Shown here one piece after another: positions 45,173-55,957 of a stretch of 64,000 nucleotides of DNA. The notes beneath the pieces are model-generated. The model did no database searches and had not been told where the DNA came from. It was given only the letters and a program-made list of their open reading frames with translations. Within the stretch, counting starts at the first letter, position 1. Every line of letters begins with the position of its first letter. Source of the stretch: Pristionchus mayeri (lineage: Eukaryota; Nematoda; Chromadorea; Rhabditida; Neodiplogasteridae); assembly GCA_036245805.1 (NCBI GenBank), contig BTRK01000003.1, forward strand, positions 42,549,215 to 42,613,214, in the 5' to 3' direction. Both the position numbers and the translations under genes were made by a program.

Positions 45173-46614
45173 ATGAAGGAGGTCAAATTCCTCGGCTTCA
45201 TCATCAACAAGGACGGTAGACACACCGATCCGAAGAAGACGGAGGCCATCCGTACGATGCCGGCACCCGAGAACCCCAGCATGCTGAGAAGCTTTCTGGG
45301 TATGGTGACCTACAATGGTCAATTCAGAGAAGAGAGGACCACTGGACCATCTACTGCAAAGGATGCCAAGTGGATCTGGACACCTCAGTGTGACAAGGCA
45401 TTCAACGAGCTCAAGGAGACGATGAACACGCAACTCTCGCTCGTGCACTACGACCCCAAGAAGGAAATCGTGGTCGCAGCAGATGCTTGCGAGGACGGCA
45501 TTGGCGCTGTAATCCTCCATCGCTTCCCAGACGGTTCACTCAGGGCAATCTGCCATGCTTCGAGAAAGCTCAAACCAGCCGAGAAGAACTACGGACAGAT
45601 TGAGAAGGAGGCACTCGGACTGATCTACGCAGTTGGAAAGTTCCATAAGTACATCTACGGACGGAGATTCACACTGCAGACGGGACGGATCACAAGCCAC
45701 TCGTGACCATCTTCGGATCGCCCAAGGGAGTACCAGCGTACACGGCTAAGCGCATCTACAGATGGGCGGAGACGCTCCTCATGTACGATTTCAAAATCGA
45801 GTACGTGAACACGCATTCGTTCGCTTACGCCGACGCTCTCTCATGGCTCATCAACGAATGCCAATCTGACAAGGTCTGTGTCGACCGGCTGTCAATCGAG
45901 GAGGACATCAACGGTTCTCTTCAATCAACAATCCGACGTCTCCCAGTCACAACCGATGACATCAAAGCGGAGACCGCGAAGGATGCACTTCTCCAGGAGG
46001 TCATCCAGAAGCACATCAAGGGATGGAGTCACAAGGACGCAAAGGATACACGTCTACTACTCAAGAAGAGCCGAGCTCAATCTCGTGAAGGGATGTCTCC
46101 TCTTCGGATCACGAGTAGTCGTCCCGTGCACACTCCGAACAAGGGTGAGGAAGGAACTCCACTCGGAGCACCCAGGAATCGTTCGGATGAAGTCGCTGGC
46201 AAGAAGCATCTGCTTCTGGCCTGGATTGGACCAGGAGGTGGAACAAACTGTCAGTAGATGCGATCGGTGCGCGAAAGCAACCAAGTCTCCAGTCAAAGTC
46301 CCACTCCAACCATGGCCCACTTCTGAGCGACCATGGGAGCGAGTTCACATCGACTACGCTGGCCCCATCAGAGGAGAATACTACCTCGTCATCGTGGATT
46401 CAGACAGCAAATGGCCAGAGGTGTACTGCACGCAACAGATCACGGCTTCGAAGACTGTGGATTTCATGAAGGATGCCATCAGCAGATTCGGTATCCCTGA
46501 AGTGATCGTCTCGGACAATGGGACACAGTTCACTTCGGAACTCTTCCGGCTCATGTGCACCTCCTACGGAATCAAGCACATCACCATCGCACCGTACCAT
46601 CCGCAATCCAACGG
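45173..46614 (+). pseudogene. Truncated Ty3/gypsy retrotransposon pol fragment (RT end, RNase H, integrase)
   Basis: The first segment begins inside the RT thumb (VKFLGFIINKDGRH) and continues into RNase H (VVAADACEDGIGAVI, RKLKPAEKNYGQIEKEALGL). The integrase zinc finger (HPGI..., CDRCAK) and catalytic core follow, with HIDYAGP and VSDNGTQF visible. The coding frame shifts near 45690 and again near 46080. The element stops just after YHPQSNG, before the integrase catalytic Glu. LTRs, gag and protease are absent. It is a dead fragment joined on the right to a rearrangement junction. Confidence 0.85.
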
Positions 46615-46708
46615 ACCGTACCATCCGCAATACGTTGATTCTAGAGCGGTTACAGCCTCTCGTCGATTATCGGTAGCCCTGTTTTGGAAATGCTTGATTT
46701 TCTGCTCA
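46591..46708. other. Rearrangement junction with two templated insertions
   Basis: The 17-mer ACCGTACCATCCGCAAT of the gypsy integrase occurs twice (46591-46607, 46615-46631). Then 46631-46708 is an exact 78-bp direct copy of 47505-47582 (TACGTTGATTCTAGAGCGG through TTTTCTGCTCA). After it, antisense CR1-like LINE sequence starts at 46709. No element end explains this arrangement. Confidence 0.85.
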
Positions 46709-47132
46709 ATGAATAGCAAAGGTCCGATAGAGGAACCTTGGGGGACGCCTGACTGAACAGGTGAGGGAGGGGATAAATAATCTCCAATGAACACGCGTTG
46801 CCAGCAGATAAGACTCAAACCATTGAGTGATAGCGGGTGATATTCCCAGCGAGGAAAGTTTATGGATAAGCATCCTTAAGTCAATCGAGTCAAATGCTTT
46901 CTTATAATCAAAGAGGATTGTGTCAACGGATTTTTTCAGACTCAGCTGCTTAGCATAAAATGAATGTGTTTCAGATAAAGATGAAGTAGTGCTTCTACAT
47001 TTTCGAAAGCCTGCTTGTCTAGCATCTAATATGTTATATTCGTCTAGAAAGTCAACAATGGAATTAATAAGAATGTATTCGAATATTTTAGAGGCAGTGA
47101 CCGTGAGAGAGATAGGACGATGATTAGAGATA
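46709..47132 (-). mobile_element. Antisense fragment of the CR1-like LINE (left flank of palindrome 1)
   Basis: Reverse complement of 60381-60803, covering the reverse transcriptase segment HRPISLTVTASKIFEYI through VQSGVPQGSSIGPLLF. It ends exactly at the TA before the transposon end CAGTCCGG at 47133. Confidence 0.85.
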
Positions 47133-48225
47133 CAGTCCGGTCAGATCCCTACATGAAAACGGGACACCCCGGGTGTCCCCGGGTGTCCCCCCGTATCCCC
47201 CCGCCATTTTTCGGCTCGGGCAGAGAAAGAACTAATTCGAATTTTCGGTTTTCAGACGCAGGGGGTCCTTCCCGATCGATTGGCATACAATTCATAAATT
47301 CATAAATTTGCTATTTATCGTAATTTAATTTTGAAACTAAAGATAATTAATTTGACACACCCGGAACTACAGTAGTTAATTTGATATTCACCGGTCCGGC
47401 TCTGAGACTCGATTTCTGCGAGCTTGCAGTTTGCTGCCACGTTTTCGTTCGTTTTTGCTTTCAAATTAGCTAATTTTGTATTTCAAAACCTTCGCCTGAT
47501 TGAATACGTTGATTCTAGAGCGGTTACAGCCTCTCGTCGATTATCGGTAGCCCTGTTTTGGAAATGCTTGATTTTCTGCTCATTTTCTATGGATTCTAGT
47601 CACTTTTCCTTCGATTTTAGAGCTTCTTTTGTTATAAATTTAGGCTTATTATTGTTTCTGCAGGTCGCCCTTACTGCGACACGCCCCTGGAGTCTGGGGC
47701 GTCATGAGCGACTCTTCTCTGCTAGTCAGGTCCGACTTTTTTCCATTTTCTTTTCTATTTTCTATGCGGTGTCGGCTTGTGGTTTCCTTTTTTAAGGACC
47801 TCTGCTTGCATCACAAGGGAAGGAACAAGAATTTATATACAACGATGCATCAACGGAAACTTCTTAACGGTCAGGTATTTTTGTATTTACAAAGTGATGG
47901 GGTAAACTTCTGATTTAGGCTAGTTTCAAAGAACTTCTATTATTGTAAATTTGTATAATTTAACGGGGAATAACTTCAGAAATGGAGTTAACGTGTTATT
48001 CATCGTTAACCATTGAATTGTTAGAAGAGTCTTCGTTTTGAGGGAAAGTGTATGTTGAAGATTGAACTCTTCTTGTCAGATTATTGTAGTTGTACCTTAG
48101 CATCCTCTTTTGTAATAACCTTTTGAGTCTGTATAACGAACCTGGACACGAATCTATTCCAGTCGGTAGTGCACTGTCTCGGGTTAGTAGGATGGCGAAG
48201 TTTACGGTATTGCTAAAAATGTAAA

Positions 48226-48577
48226 CTAAAAATGTAAGACAAATCTGCCGACTTCTTGAGCGAATCGAGTCATCATGCGATCCCTTTCCTGCACCTTCTT
48301 TCCAGTCTCACTCGGAAGGCAAACGGTATCAAGTAGGACACGAATGAAGGAGGAATCAGAGGGATTGGACTCAGCCAATTGATTGACTTCCTCTGCTGCC
48401 ATGAACTCAGGTCCGTTGTCTATAGTTTTGATAGCTTTTACAATTCATATGAATCTGGATTCTAAAACGATTACTTACATGAAGACGGTGTCTTCACTGC
48501 CATATTATCATAGATAGTCTTCATCAATTGATCCTGGTCCTCTTGTTTCTTGATCACTTTATTGAGCAAATCCCGTA
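48226..48577 (-). CDS. Unknown passenger gene, left-arm copy
   Basis: Mirror of 58935-59287 with the same two exons, the same GTAAGT donor and the same stop. It is described under the right-arm copy. Confidence 0.5.
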
Positions 48578-48857
48578 GCTAAATTTATATCCTGAACTTA
48601 TTCATTGGTTTATAAACCTCAATATGCGAAGCGGAAGGAATTGCAGTTGGCTGCACGATCGAAGAGACCACAGAGAGAGGAGAGAAGTGAGGGAGGAATC
48701 CCTTTCTACAATCGATTGTGTTGTACTATGGTGCGGATAAAACGGTATAGCATCCCATGCTTTTGTTCTCTTTATATTTTCATTGATTTTCATCGCAGCC
48801 ATCGCACCGTGACGGTAATCCGTTTTCCCTATTTTCACTTGCTTTATTCACTTTCAG

Positions 48858-49033
48858 ATGACTCGACTCTCTGAGCATGCTCAGGTAGAGCTTCGACTGC
48901 AGAAAAATCTAGGCCAATCCGCACATCAAGCCTTTATCCATTTGAGAAATGTGAAGAAAATTAATGTGTCTTATCCATCCGTGCTAAGATATTACAAGGA
49001 GCTCGAGAAGACAATTGCGGAGAAAAAGTATAG
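48858..49033 (+). CDS. HTH exon related to the N-terminus of the Tc1-like transposase (mirror copy 58480-58655, minus)
   Basis: ATG directly follows TTTCAG. The exon encodes MTRLSEHAQVELRLQKNLGQ, then SAHQAFIHLRNVKKINVSYP and SVLRYYKELEK, ending YR at a phase-2 GTACAC donor. The LGQSAHQA..VSYPSV..Y pattern parallels LGHSARRA..VSYTSV..Y in the transposase exon 51951-52138, which also ends YR in phase 2. It resembles a mariner-type LGHSA helix-turn-helix. No convincing downstream exon was found, so it may be a lone duplicated DNA-binding exon. Confidence 0.55.
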
Positions 49034-49849
49034 GTACACAATTTACAGTCCTGTTGTGTCCCACCGTGAACATGCGTCACCCGGAGTAACCCGGGGTAAC
49101 TCGGGGTGACCCCGGGTGACCCATGGTGACCCATGGCCGGTTCCTGACTCGGAGAGTGGATTTTATGAATCGAGAGTATGATATTCAACTTCAGCGCTTC
49201 CTTGCCGTTCGATCAATATATAATTCATAATTTATTTCTAATAATAAAAAGCACTCGATTTTATTGCAAAAACTTGGCGATCAACATTGTGAAATATTAC
49301 GGTATTAATTTTATTTTCCGGTTTTGTAGTCTAAATTTCCGGCTTTCAGTCATTTGGACGACTTCAGAGTTTCCCTTCATATTCTTTGTTTAAATTACTG
49401 TTTTTATGGAAATCATTGTTTAATAATGTAACACAGACGTCATCAATGGCGTGGGTTGTTGGCGCGCTTTTATTGCTCTTTCCTTTGTTTAATTATTTTC
49501 GATTGTATGAATCATGTTGCTTATTTTACAAAATGCAGGTAGTTGAAAGCACGCGCTGTCGACAGGAGCGGCTATTATCAGGTTTGGAATTTTCCTACTC
49601 GATTTGCATTGACTGTGGCGGTGTTGGGGCTTGTTTGAGACATCGCAGGCATCACCACACTCACCCCGCAGCACTTGAACAAGAACTGATGCGCGGAGGC
49701 GCAGCAGCGCTGCTTGTTGAAAGCTAAGTGTTTATCTATTATCTTTGTTGCTTAATATTTATAGTGTATTAGTGATACTCTTGGGTGCTAGCTGTTAACA
49801 AAGCTTGCACAACTGAGAAATATGGATAGATTATGATTTATTGTGACGA

Positions 49850-50800
49850 TTTAGTAAAAATAAGGGGGAATCTATGCTCAAATTTATATTTCTTGTCAAC
49901 AAACTGCGTCTCTTTGAATGTTTCAGTGCTCTCCTTCTCTTCCCCTATGCGAGGACATCGCAGGTAGCAGTCGGCCATCTTTTCTTCATGGTAGTGACCA
50001 TTTTATAATAAACTTCACCAAGGTTGGTTTTACTTTATTTAAATGTTTTTAAATCCCCTTTTGCCCCTTCAACTAGATACTACATGTGTGTATATCGAAC
50101 AATGCAGTTTTACCACGACTGGTGAATTCAGTAATATTAATGATACTGATTTCCCTCTCATGGTGAAACTGCTGTGAGAATACAACCCAGTTTCGCTCCC
50201 TCGCTCCCCCCTAAAAATAATAAAGCATTCTCAGCAATGAAATGTAGCTTGATTGTGATTAAATGTGGCGATTTAGTTAAAGTTAAGGGAATCTATGCTC
50301 AAATTTATATTTCTAGTCAACAAACTGAGTTACTATTTCAGTGCTTGCTTTCTCCTCCATTGTGCCCGGACATCGGAGGAGCAGTCCACAATCATTTATT
50401 TACTGTTTGTAATCAGGTTTGGGGATTCTCCGACGTATGTTTTTCCTTCTTATGTTTATTCGGAATATTTTCTACGCATTTTACGGTGATGAAAACATTG
50501 TGAGGTATTATTGTACTATTTGTTTCAGTTTTAAATCATTATTTAGATATATTCTTCTCTTCTTGAAGTTTTTGGAGCTTTATAGTGTAGTATTTATCCA
50601 ATAAACTTCAACAAAGGTTGGCTTTATTATATTTAAATATTTTGAATCCTTTGTTACCCCTCCCCCTTGATACTTAGTGCGTTGCACCTCGAATCGTGCA
50701 GTTTTATGACGATTGGTGAATTCAGTTTTACTAAATACGCTGATTCCCCTCTCGTTGTGAAACTTCCTCGAGAATGCAACGCGGTAACTCTATCTTTTCT
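49850..50800. repeat. Diverged tandem duplication in the arm (two units)
   Basis: Unit 1 (about 49830-50200) and unit 2 (about 50240-50790) share GGAATCTATGCTCAAATTTA, GTCAACAAACTG, AATAAACTTCA..AAGGTTGG and GGTGAATTCAGT. Both have partly open frames (KCGDLVKVKGIYAQIYISSQ in unit 2), suggesting a decayed duplicated gene of unknown kind. It is mirrored at about 56715-57665. Confidence 0.5.
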
Positions 50801-51398
50801 CGCCAAATATGATCAAATATCGGTGTCGACCAATTTTCCTTGCTTGCCCACTTGTTATTCTTTAGTTTATAGTGTCTCTGACTGGTTATTCAGCTAACTT
50901 TAACCTTAAAATGTGAAGATATCTCCTGCTACCACTACCATATATTAGTCTATGATACAGTACCGTTCATCCTTCTACCTACAGTATTACCTACCGTATC
51001 TCGCCCATACTGTAATTCTTTCTCGTTACAAAAAAAGTTACATTCTTGCTCAATCTTTTTATTTATTCGAACAGAGGGATTCCTTTGGAATCATTTCAGC
51101 ATTTATCATGAGGTGGTGTGATATGAAGAGACGGTGAGATGGAGGAGCTTCTTTATTTGTTAACCAGACAACAAGTGAGTTATTTATGAACATTTAACGC
51201 TTCAATAACTAGGAGAAGGTTTTATTTACAATTTTTGTTTCGTGGGGAGGAAACAATGGGATGAAACTTCTGAAAAAATATGTGAACTTTCAACTATGAA
51301 CAAAATGTGGTGCAATGAAACAATAAGATAGAGAACTTCTGAGGAAATCGAAAAGAAATTTGAACTGGCCTAGCGCCACTTATCTACAATAGCTCCAC

Positions 51399-51743
51399 CT
51401 AATGCACTATGTACAATTCACGCTTCCATATTTCATTATCTTCGAAGGTGCCATAGTCTGAATACTCATCATTCCCGAAGAGTGGGATCTCTCTCCTGAG
51501 GTGCAAATCAATTCGAGATGAATTTAGCATGGCTCACTTACTGTTCATGCGAATTCTCTGGAATTCCTTGCAGCTCCTCTCTGAGCCAGTGTGCAGGAGA
51601 ATTCTTTCGAATTCCGTATGGTATTCGGGATGTCTATACTTAACCTTTCCTCCTTTCTTATTGTTCTTGCTGTTAATGCAGATCTTAGGGATGATCTCGT
51701 ACGCATCGGGATCCTCGATGTAGCGCAGTAGCATATGCGTCAT
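51399..51743 (-). CDS. Small 100-aa protein gene in the palindrome centre
   Basis: Two exons (51538-51743, 51399-51495) join in phase via a 42-bp intron (GTGAGC...CTCAG). The protein begins MTHMLLRYIEDPDAYEIIPK, passes through CINSKNNKKGGKVKYRHPEY and ends EDNEIWKRELYIVH. ATG lies two bases after TATTCCAG. It is charged and has no signal peptide, membrane segment or family I recognise. It is divergent from the transposase gene at 51951. Its stop codon lies just inside the left arm edge, so the inverted repeat overlaps its last 13 bases. Confidence 0.6.
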
Positions 51744-53051
51744 TTCTGGAATATTCTTTGGAATAATAATTAAAAATCAACGAAAATATATCGTAAATAT
51801 GCGAATGTTGTACAATTAAATGATGCGCTTGCGGTTTATTGGAACGTTGTCAAAATACACACGATGCGGAGTAGTATGTACAATTTCTTCGCGCATTACC
51901 TATTTGTTAGATTTATTCTTAATTGCAACTACTATACGCGATTGTTGCAGATGCCTCTTAAAGAAGCATTCAAGGAAATCTGTAGAGGACAGATTTATCT
52001 TGGACATTCCGCTCGTCGGGCCCACAAGAAGATCCTATCGAGCAACATCAATGGATGCGACGGTGTTTCATACACATCAGTAAACACCTACTGCAAAAGA
52101 GAGAAGAAGAAATGGAAGGAGACAAGAAACGCATACAGGTAATCATTAAAAGTTGCTCGCATAACGAGATCGAGATTCAGGTCAAACATTCTAAAAGATA
52201 AGACTGAGGAAGTTGCTTCGTATGTGAAAAGCTTGTACGGAGCTAATCCAAAATTGTCAGAATCACAGGTTAGTCAGTAGTAATAAGTATGGTTCATTTA
52301 CCTTACTTTTACTCATTTTGTACAAATTCAACATTATACTTTATCAGGTTGAATCGCTACTTAAGAAGAATTATGGAGTAATAATCAAAAGAAACGTTGT
52401 CAGAAAATTGAAGGAGTCAGCTGCTTTGTACGACTGGAGGCCGATGTGAGTCTGGAATTAATATGATTTAATGTTTCGTATTCTTTAGCAAAGTGCCGGA
52501 TATTTCACCGGATCAAAAAATGAAGAGATTTAATATCACAAGCGACTGGATTGCATCTAAAGAGGATTTCAAATACTACGTGCGTGAAAATCTTTCTTAT
52601 CAAAGCAAAAGCCAACTATTGATTATAGATTTTCTCGGACGAAAGCACTCTTCAATTGGAAGGAAACGTAGACTACATCACGACGACTGATAAACGAGAC
52701 CCCAGGCGCCTCATTGGAACTGCGAAATTTCCACGCAAAGTAAGTGCACTATTATTATTTCACTCCTAAATCACATTCAGATCCACGTTTGGGGTGCGAT
52801 CTCGCTCTATGGGCCAGGCCCGCTCGTGTTTCTCAAGAGGAACGAAACGCTCAAGAAGGAAAACTACTCAGATATCCTCGAGGAGTTTCTCATTCCGTTC
52901 ATCGACACAACAATGGGACGAAGAAGAGCGATTTTCCAACAAGACAACGCTCGATGTGTCCAAGTATACAATGGATAAGCTTACTTCGTGGAATGTCACT
53001 GTCGCTCCTTGGGCTCCCGCTTCTCCAGACCTCTCTCCAATTGAGTATATC

Positions 53052-55957
53052 ATTCTGGGTTCTCAAGTGTGTGGCGAGCGGTTGAGTGCGATTTCGTCTC
53101 TCCGTCTCCGGTTCCGCCCGCCCGGATTCCCTCTCCCAGACGCGTTGGCACGCGGGAGTTGTACGCCGCCACGATGGGTCGCCACTTCTACATCGGCACT
53201 ATCAACGCCAGGACGCTCGGCCCAAGGGAGAAGCAGTCGGATATGGAACTCGCCCTCGACAAGATCAAGTGGGACGTGGTTGCAGTGCAGGAAGCCAGGA
53301 TTGTGGGTTGTGCCTCGTTCAATCTTACATCCTCAGGCACTGTAGTCTACCACTCGGGCGGGCCCACTGCTTCCCATGGCGTGGCATTTTTGCTTCGACC
53401 GCAACTCGCGCGCGGAGCTGTGTTCAATGGCCTCTCCCCTCGTTTGGCCACTCTGCTCCTTCCCGACCTACGGCTCTTCCTGGTCTGCGCTTACGCCCCT
53501 ACGTCTTCCTACGATGACGACACGTATGAAGACTTCCTAGACCAGGTTGAGACCGCCCTGCGGAGTGCCCCAAAAGGCCATATGCCAGTTCTGGTTGGTG
53601 ACTTCAACTGTCGAGTGGCGAGGGAACCTGGCAATGAAAGATTTGTCGGTAACTTTGCCTCTCCCACACCGAACTCACGCGGACGCTGCTTCACTGAGCT
53701 CTGCGTGAGGAACAGACTGCGCATCCTGAACACGTTCCCCAAGAGACGGCACGGTCGAATCTGGACCTGGCGATCCCCAAACGGCTCCGCATTCCACCAA
53801 ATTGACTACGTTGCAGCGCCCGCCACAGCGAGAGTAGTCAACTGTGGAGTCGTTGGTCGGTTTGAGTTTGACTCCGACCATCGCCTTGTTAGGATGTGCC
53901 TCTCCCTCCCTGGCAAGGCGAGGCAGAAAAGATGCAGGGAGCGGCTAGATTTCGATCGAACCGCTTTTACTGTCAACGCAAACCTTCTCGCGTCACTGCC
54001 CCTTGCCCGCCCCAGTTCTGGCGCCGACGCCTATACTACGGTAAAGGCTTTCACGGAGACCGCGGCAACGAACTGCTGGAGGAAGCGCCAATCCCCTTCT
54101 TGGATCTCGAGTGGAACGCGGAAGCTCCTAGCGATGCGCCATGAATTGCAATCCAACTCCCAACAAGCTGTCGCCTACTCAGCTGCCTGCAAAGCTGCCC
54201 GGACGAGTTTCGTCGATGACATCCGGAAGCGAAAGGAGGCGCAAGCACGGCAAGCAGCAACCATAGGAAGGAGCATCGTGAAGAGCATGCTGAGTCTGCA
54301 AACCTCAAAGAAGCGCCTTCTAGTTCCCGACCCTGTAACTGGTGCTCTCTCTCAAGCAGCTACCAAGACAGTGGTCCAGAGCTTCTTTGACGGTCTCTAC
54401 ACCCCTGCAGTTCCGTGTCCACTCCCAGTCCCTCCTCAGCCTCTGCATCCCCTTCCTCCCTTCCTACCCGATGAGGTCAGCAAAGCGATGTCCCAACTCA
54501 AGTGTGGTCACTCACCCGGTTCGGATGGCATTCTCCCTGATATGCTATACCACTCTCGAAACCACCTTGCTCCCGTTATCGCTGATCTACTCAACTATCT
54601 GGTAGATGGAGAGGCTGTTCCAAGCGACCTGACCGAAGCAATTGTCACTCTTCTGCACAAGAAAGGAGACCCTACCAACATTGGGAACTTCCGTCCCATC
54701 TCCCTCCTCACCGTTTCCCTGAAGACAATGACCAAAGTCATTCTTCAGAGACTCGAAACTGTGCTTGAAGAAACAGAGTCCTCGACCCAAACCGGCTTCC
54801 GGCGCGGCTACAGTACTCTCGACAACCTGCATGCCATCAAGCAGGTCGCTGAAAGAACCTCCGAGTACGGTATCGCAATCTACTTGGCGTTCGTCGACTT
54901 CAAGAAGGCGTTCGACTGTGTGGAGTGGAATGCCTGCTGGCAAGCCCTCTTCTCGTTCGGAGCCCATCCCTCCCTCGTCCACATGTTGCGCCGTCTCTAC
55001 GAGTCCTCCTCTACACTCATTCGAGTTAATGAGGAGCTCGTTCCTGTGACTGTGCGTCGAGGAGTCCGCCAAGGGGATACCCTCTCCCCTCGTCTCTTCA
55101 ACGCAGTGCTACGATCAGCCATGGACAACATTGATTGGGAGTCAGATGGAATTAGAATCGACGGAAGGAACCTTTGCCACTTGGAGTATGCCGATGACGT
55201 GGCTCTCGTTGCCAAATCTCGACCCGAGCTGGAACGAATGCTGAAGAAGCTGATGGACGCGTGCAGCCGAGTTGGTCTCGAAGTGAATGCAAGCAAGACC
55301 AACCTCCTCACCTCCTGCACCTCTACCCGCAATCCAATAATCATCGGCAATCTGCGATTCGAATTCGTCGATAGCGCCACCTATCTCGGAGGAAGAATAG
55401 CTCTTCCCTTGGATCATTCCGACGAAATAGAACACCGGATTCGATTAGGGTGGCTGGCCTGGAGTAAGCTCTCGCACCTCCTATCTTCTCGAATTCTGTC
55501 CATCAAGATCAGGAGGAGAGTCTTCGAGAGCTGCATCACGGCTACAGTTCTCTATGGGTGTGAAGTATGGGCTCTGAGATCTAGCGAGAAGGAGAGGCTG
55601 AGAGTCACCCAGAGGAAGATGGAAAGAAAGATGCTTGGAGTCACGCTGAGGGACAGATGGAGGAATGACCGCGTGAGAGGGATTACCAAGCTGAGAGACT
55701 GGAATGAGGAAGGATTGAAACGAAAAGCGCGCTGGGCCCTCAAGATCAGAAGAATGGGAGTGGAACAGTGGAGCCGTGCGACAACTGTCTGGACTCCATT
55801 CAATAGGACTCGTCCCCCCGGAAAGCCTCGCGCGCGATGGAGAGACGACCTATCCCGAGCTATTGGCAGCCATTGGTGGAGTGCAACTTATGAAGACTAC
55901 CGACCTATCATCTTCTGAGCGTTTCCGCCTGATAAGATAAATTGATTGATTGATTGA
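53052..55957 (+). mobile_element. RTE-type LINE (RTE-3), apparently full length and intact
   Basis: The 5' end is ATTCTGGGTTCTCAAGTGTG at 53052, matching RTE-2. The 3' end is a (ATTG)n tail at 55941-55957, only about 40 bp after the stop. It is inserted in the transposase gene after CCAATTGAG. An obvious target-site duplication is not visible beyond ATTGAG. Confidence 0.9.
53174..55918 (+). CDS. RTE endonuclease-reverse transcriptase polyprotein, uninterrupted
   Basis: The first in-frame ATG (MGRHFYIGTINARTLG) gives 914 aa; the frame stays open back to 53069. The APE-type endonuclease occupies residues 1 to about 245 (VQEARI, GDFNCRVA, IDYVAA, SDHRLVRM). A linker with basic helices follows. 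Reverse transcriptase motifs are NFRPISLLTVSLK (about 510), TGFRRGYSTLDN, YLAFVDFKKAFDCVEW (about 573), VRRGVRQGDTLSPRLFN and LEYADDVALV (YADD at about 672), then a thumb and the C-terminal RPPGKPRARWRDDL motif of RTE elements. There is no stop or frameshift and all catalytic residues are visible, so it could supply machinery for its own and relatives' retrotransposition. Confidence 0.92.
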   Translation: MGRHFYIGTINARTLGPREKQSDMELALDKIKWDVVAVQEARIVGCASFNLTSSGTVVYHSGGPTASHGVAFLLRPQLARGAVFNGLSPRLATLLLPDLRLFLVCAYAPTSSYDDDTYEDFLDQVETALRSAPKGHMPVLVGDFNCRVAREPGNERFVGNFASPTPNSRGRCFTELCVRNRLRILNTFPKRRHGRIWTWRSPNGSAFHQIDYVAAPATARVVNCGVVGRFEFDSDHRLVRMCLSLPGKARQKRCRERLDFDRTAFTVNANLLASLPLARPSSGADAYTTVKAFTETAATNCWRKRQSPSWISSGTRKLLAMRHELQSNSQQAVAYSAACKAARTSFVDDIRKRKEAQARQAATIGRSIVKSMLSLQTSKKRLLVPDPVTGALSQAATKTVVQSFFDGLYTPAVPCPLPVPPQPLHPLPPFLPDEVSKAMSQLKCGHSPGSDGILPDMLYHSRNHLAPVIADLLNYLVDGEAVPSDLTEAIVTLLHKKGDPTNIGNFRPISLLTVSLKTMTKVILQRLETVLEETESSTQTGFRRGYSTLDNLHAIKQVAERTSEYGIAIYLAFVDFKKAFDCVEWNACWQALFSFGAHPSLVHMLRRLYESSSTLIRVNEELVPVTVRRGVRQGDTLSPRLFNAVLRSAMDNIDWESDGIRIDGRNLCHLEYADDVALVAKSRPELERMLKKLMDACSRVGLEVNASKTNLLTSCTSTRNPIIIGNLRFEFVDSATYLGGRIALPLDHSDEIEHRIRLGWLAWSKLSHLLSSRILSIKIRRRVFESCITATVLYGCEVWALRSSEKERLRVTQRKMERKMLGVTLRDRWRNDRVRGITKLRDWNEEGLKRKARWALKIRRMGVEQWSRATTVWTPFNRTRPPGKPRARWRDDLSRAIGSHWWSATYEDYRPIIF

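Noticed and set aside
47424..47795. A 123-aa open frame in the left arm
   Set aside because: Hydrophobic runs come from TTT-rich DNA. The mirror copy adds no independent evidence and no splice model fits.
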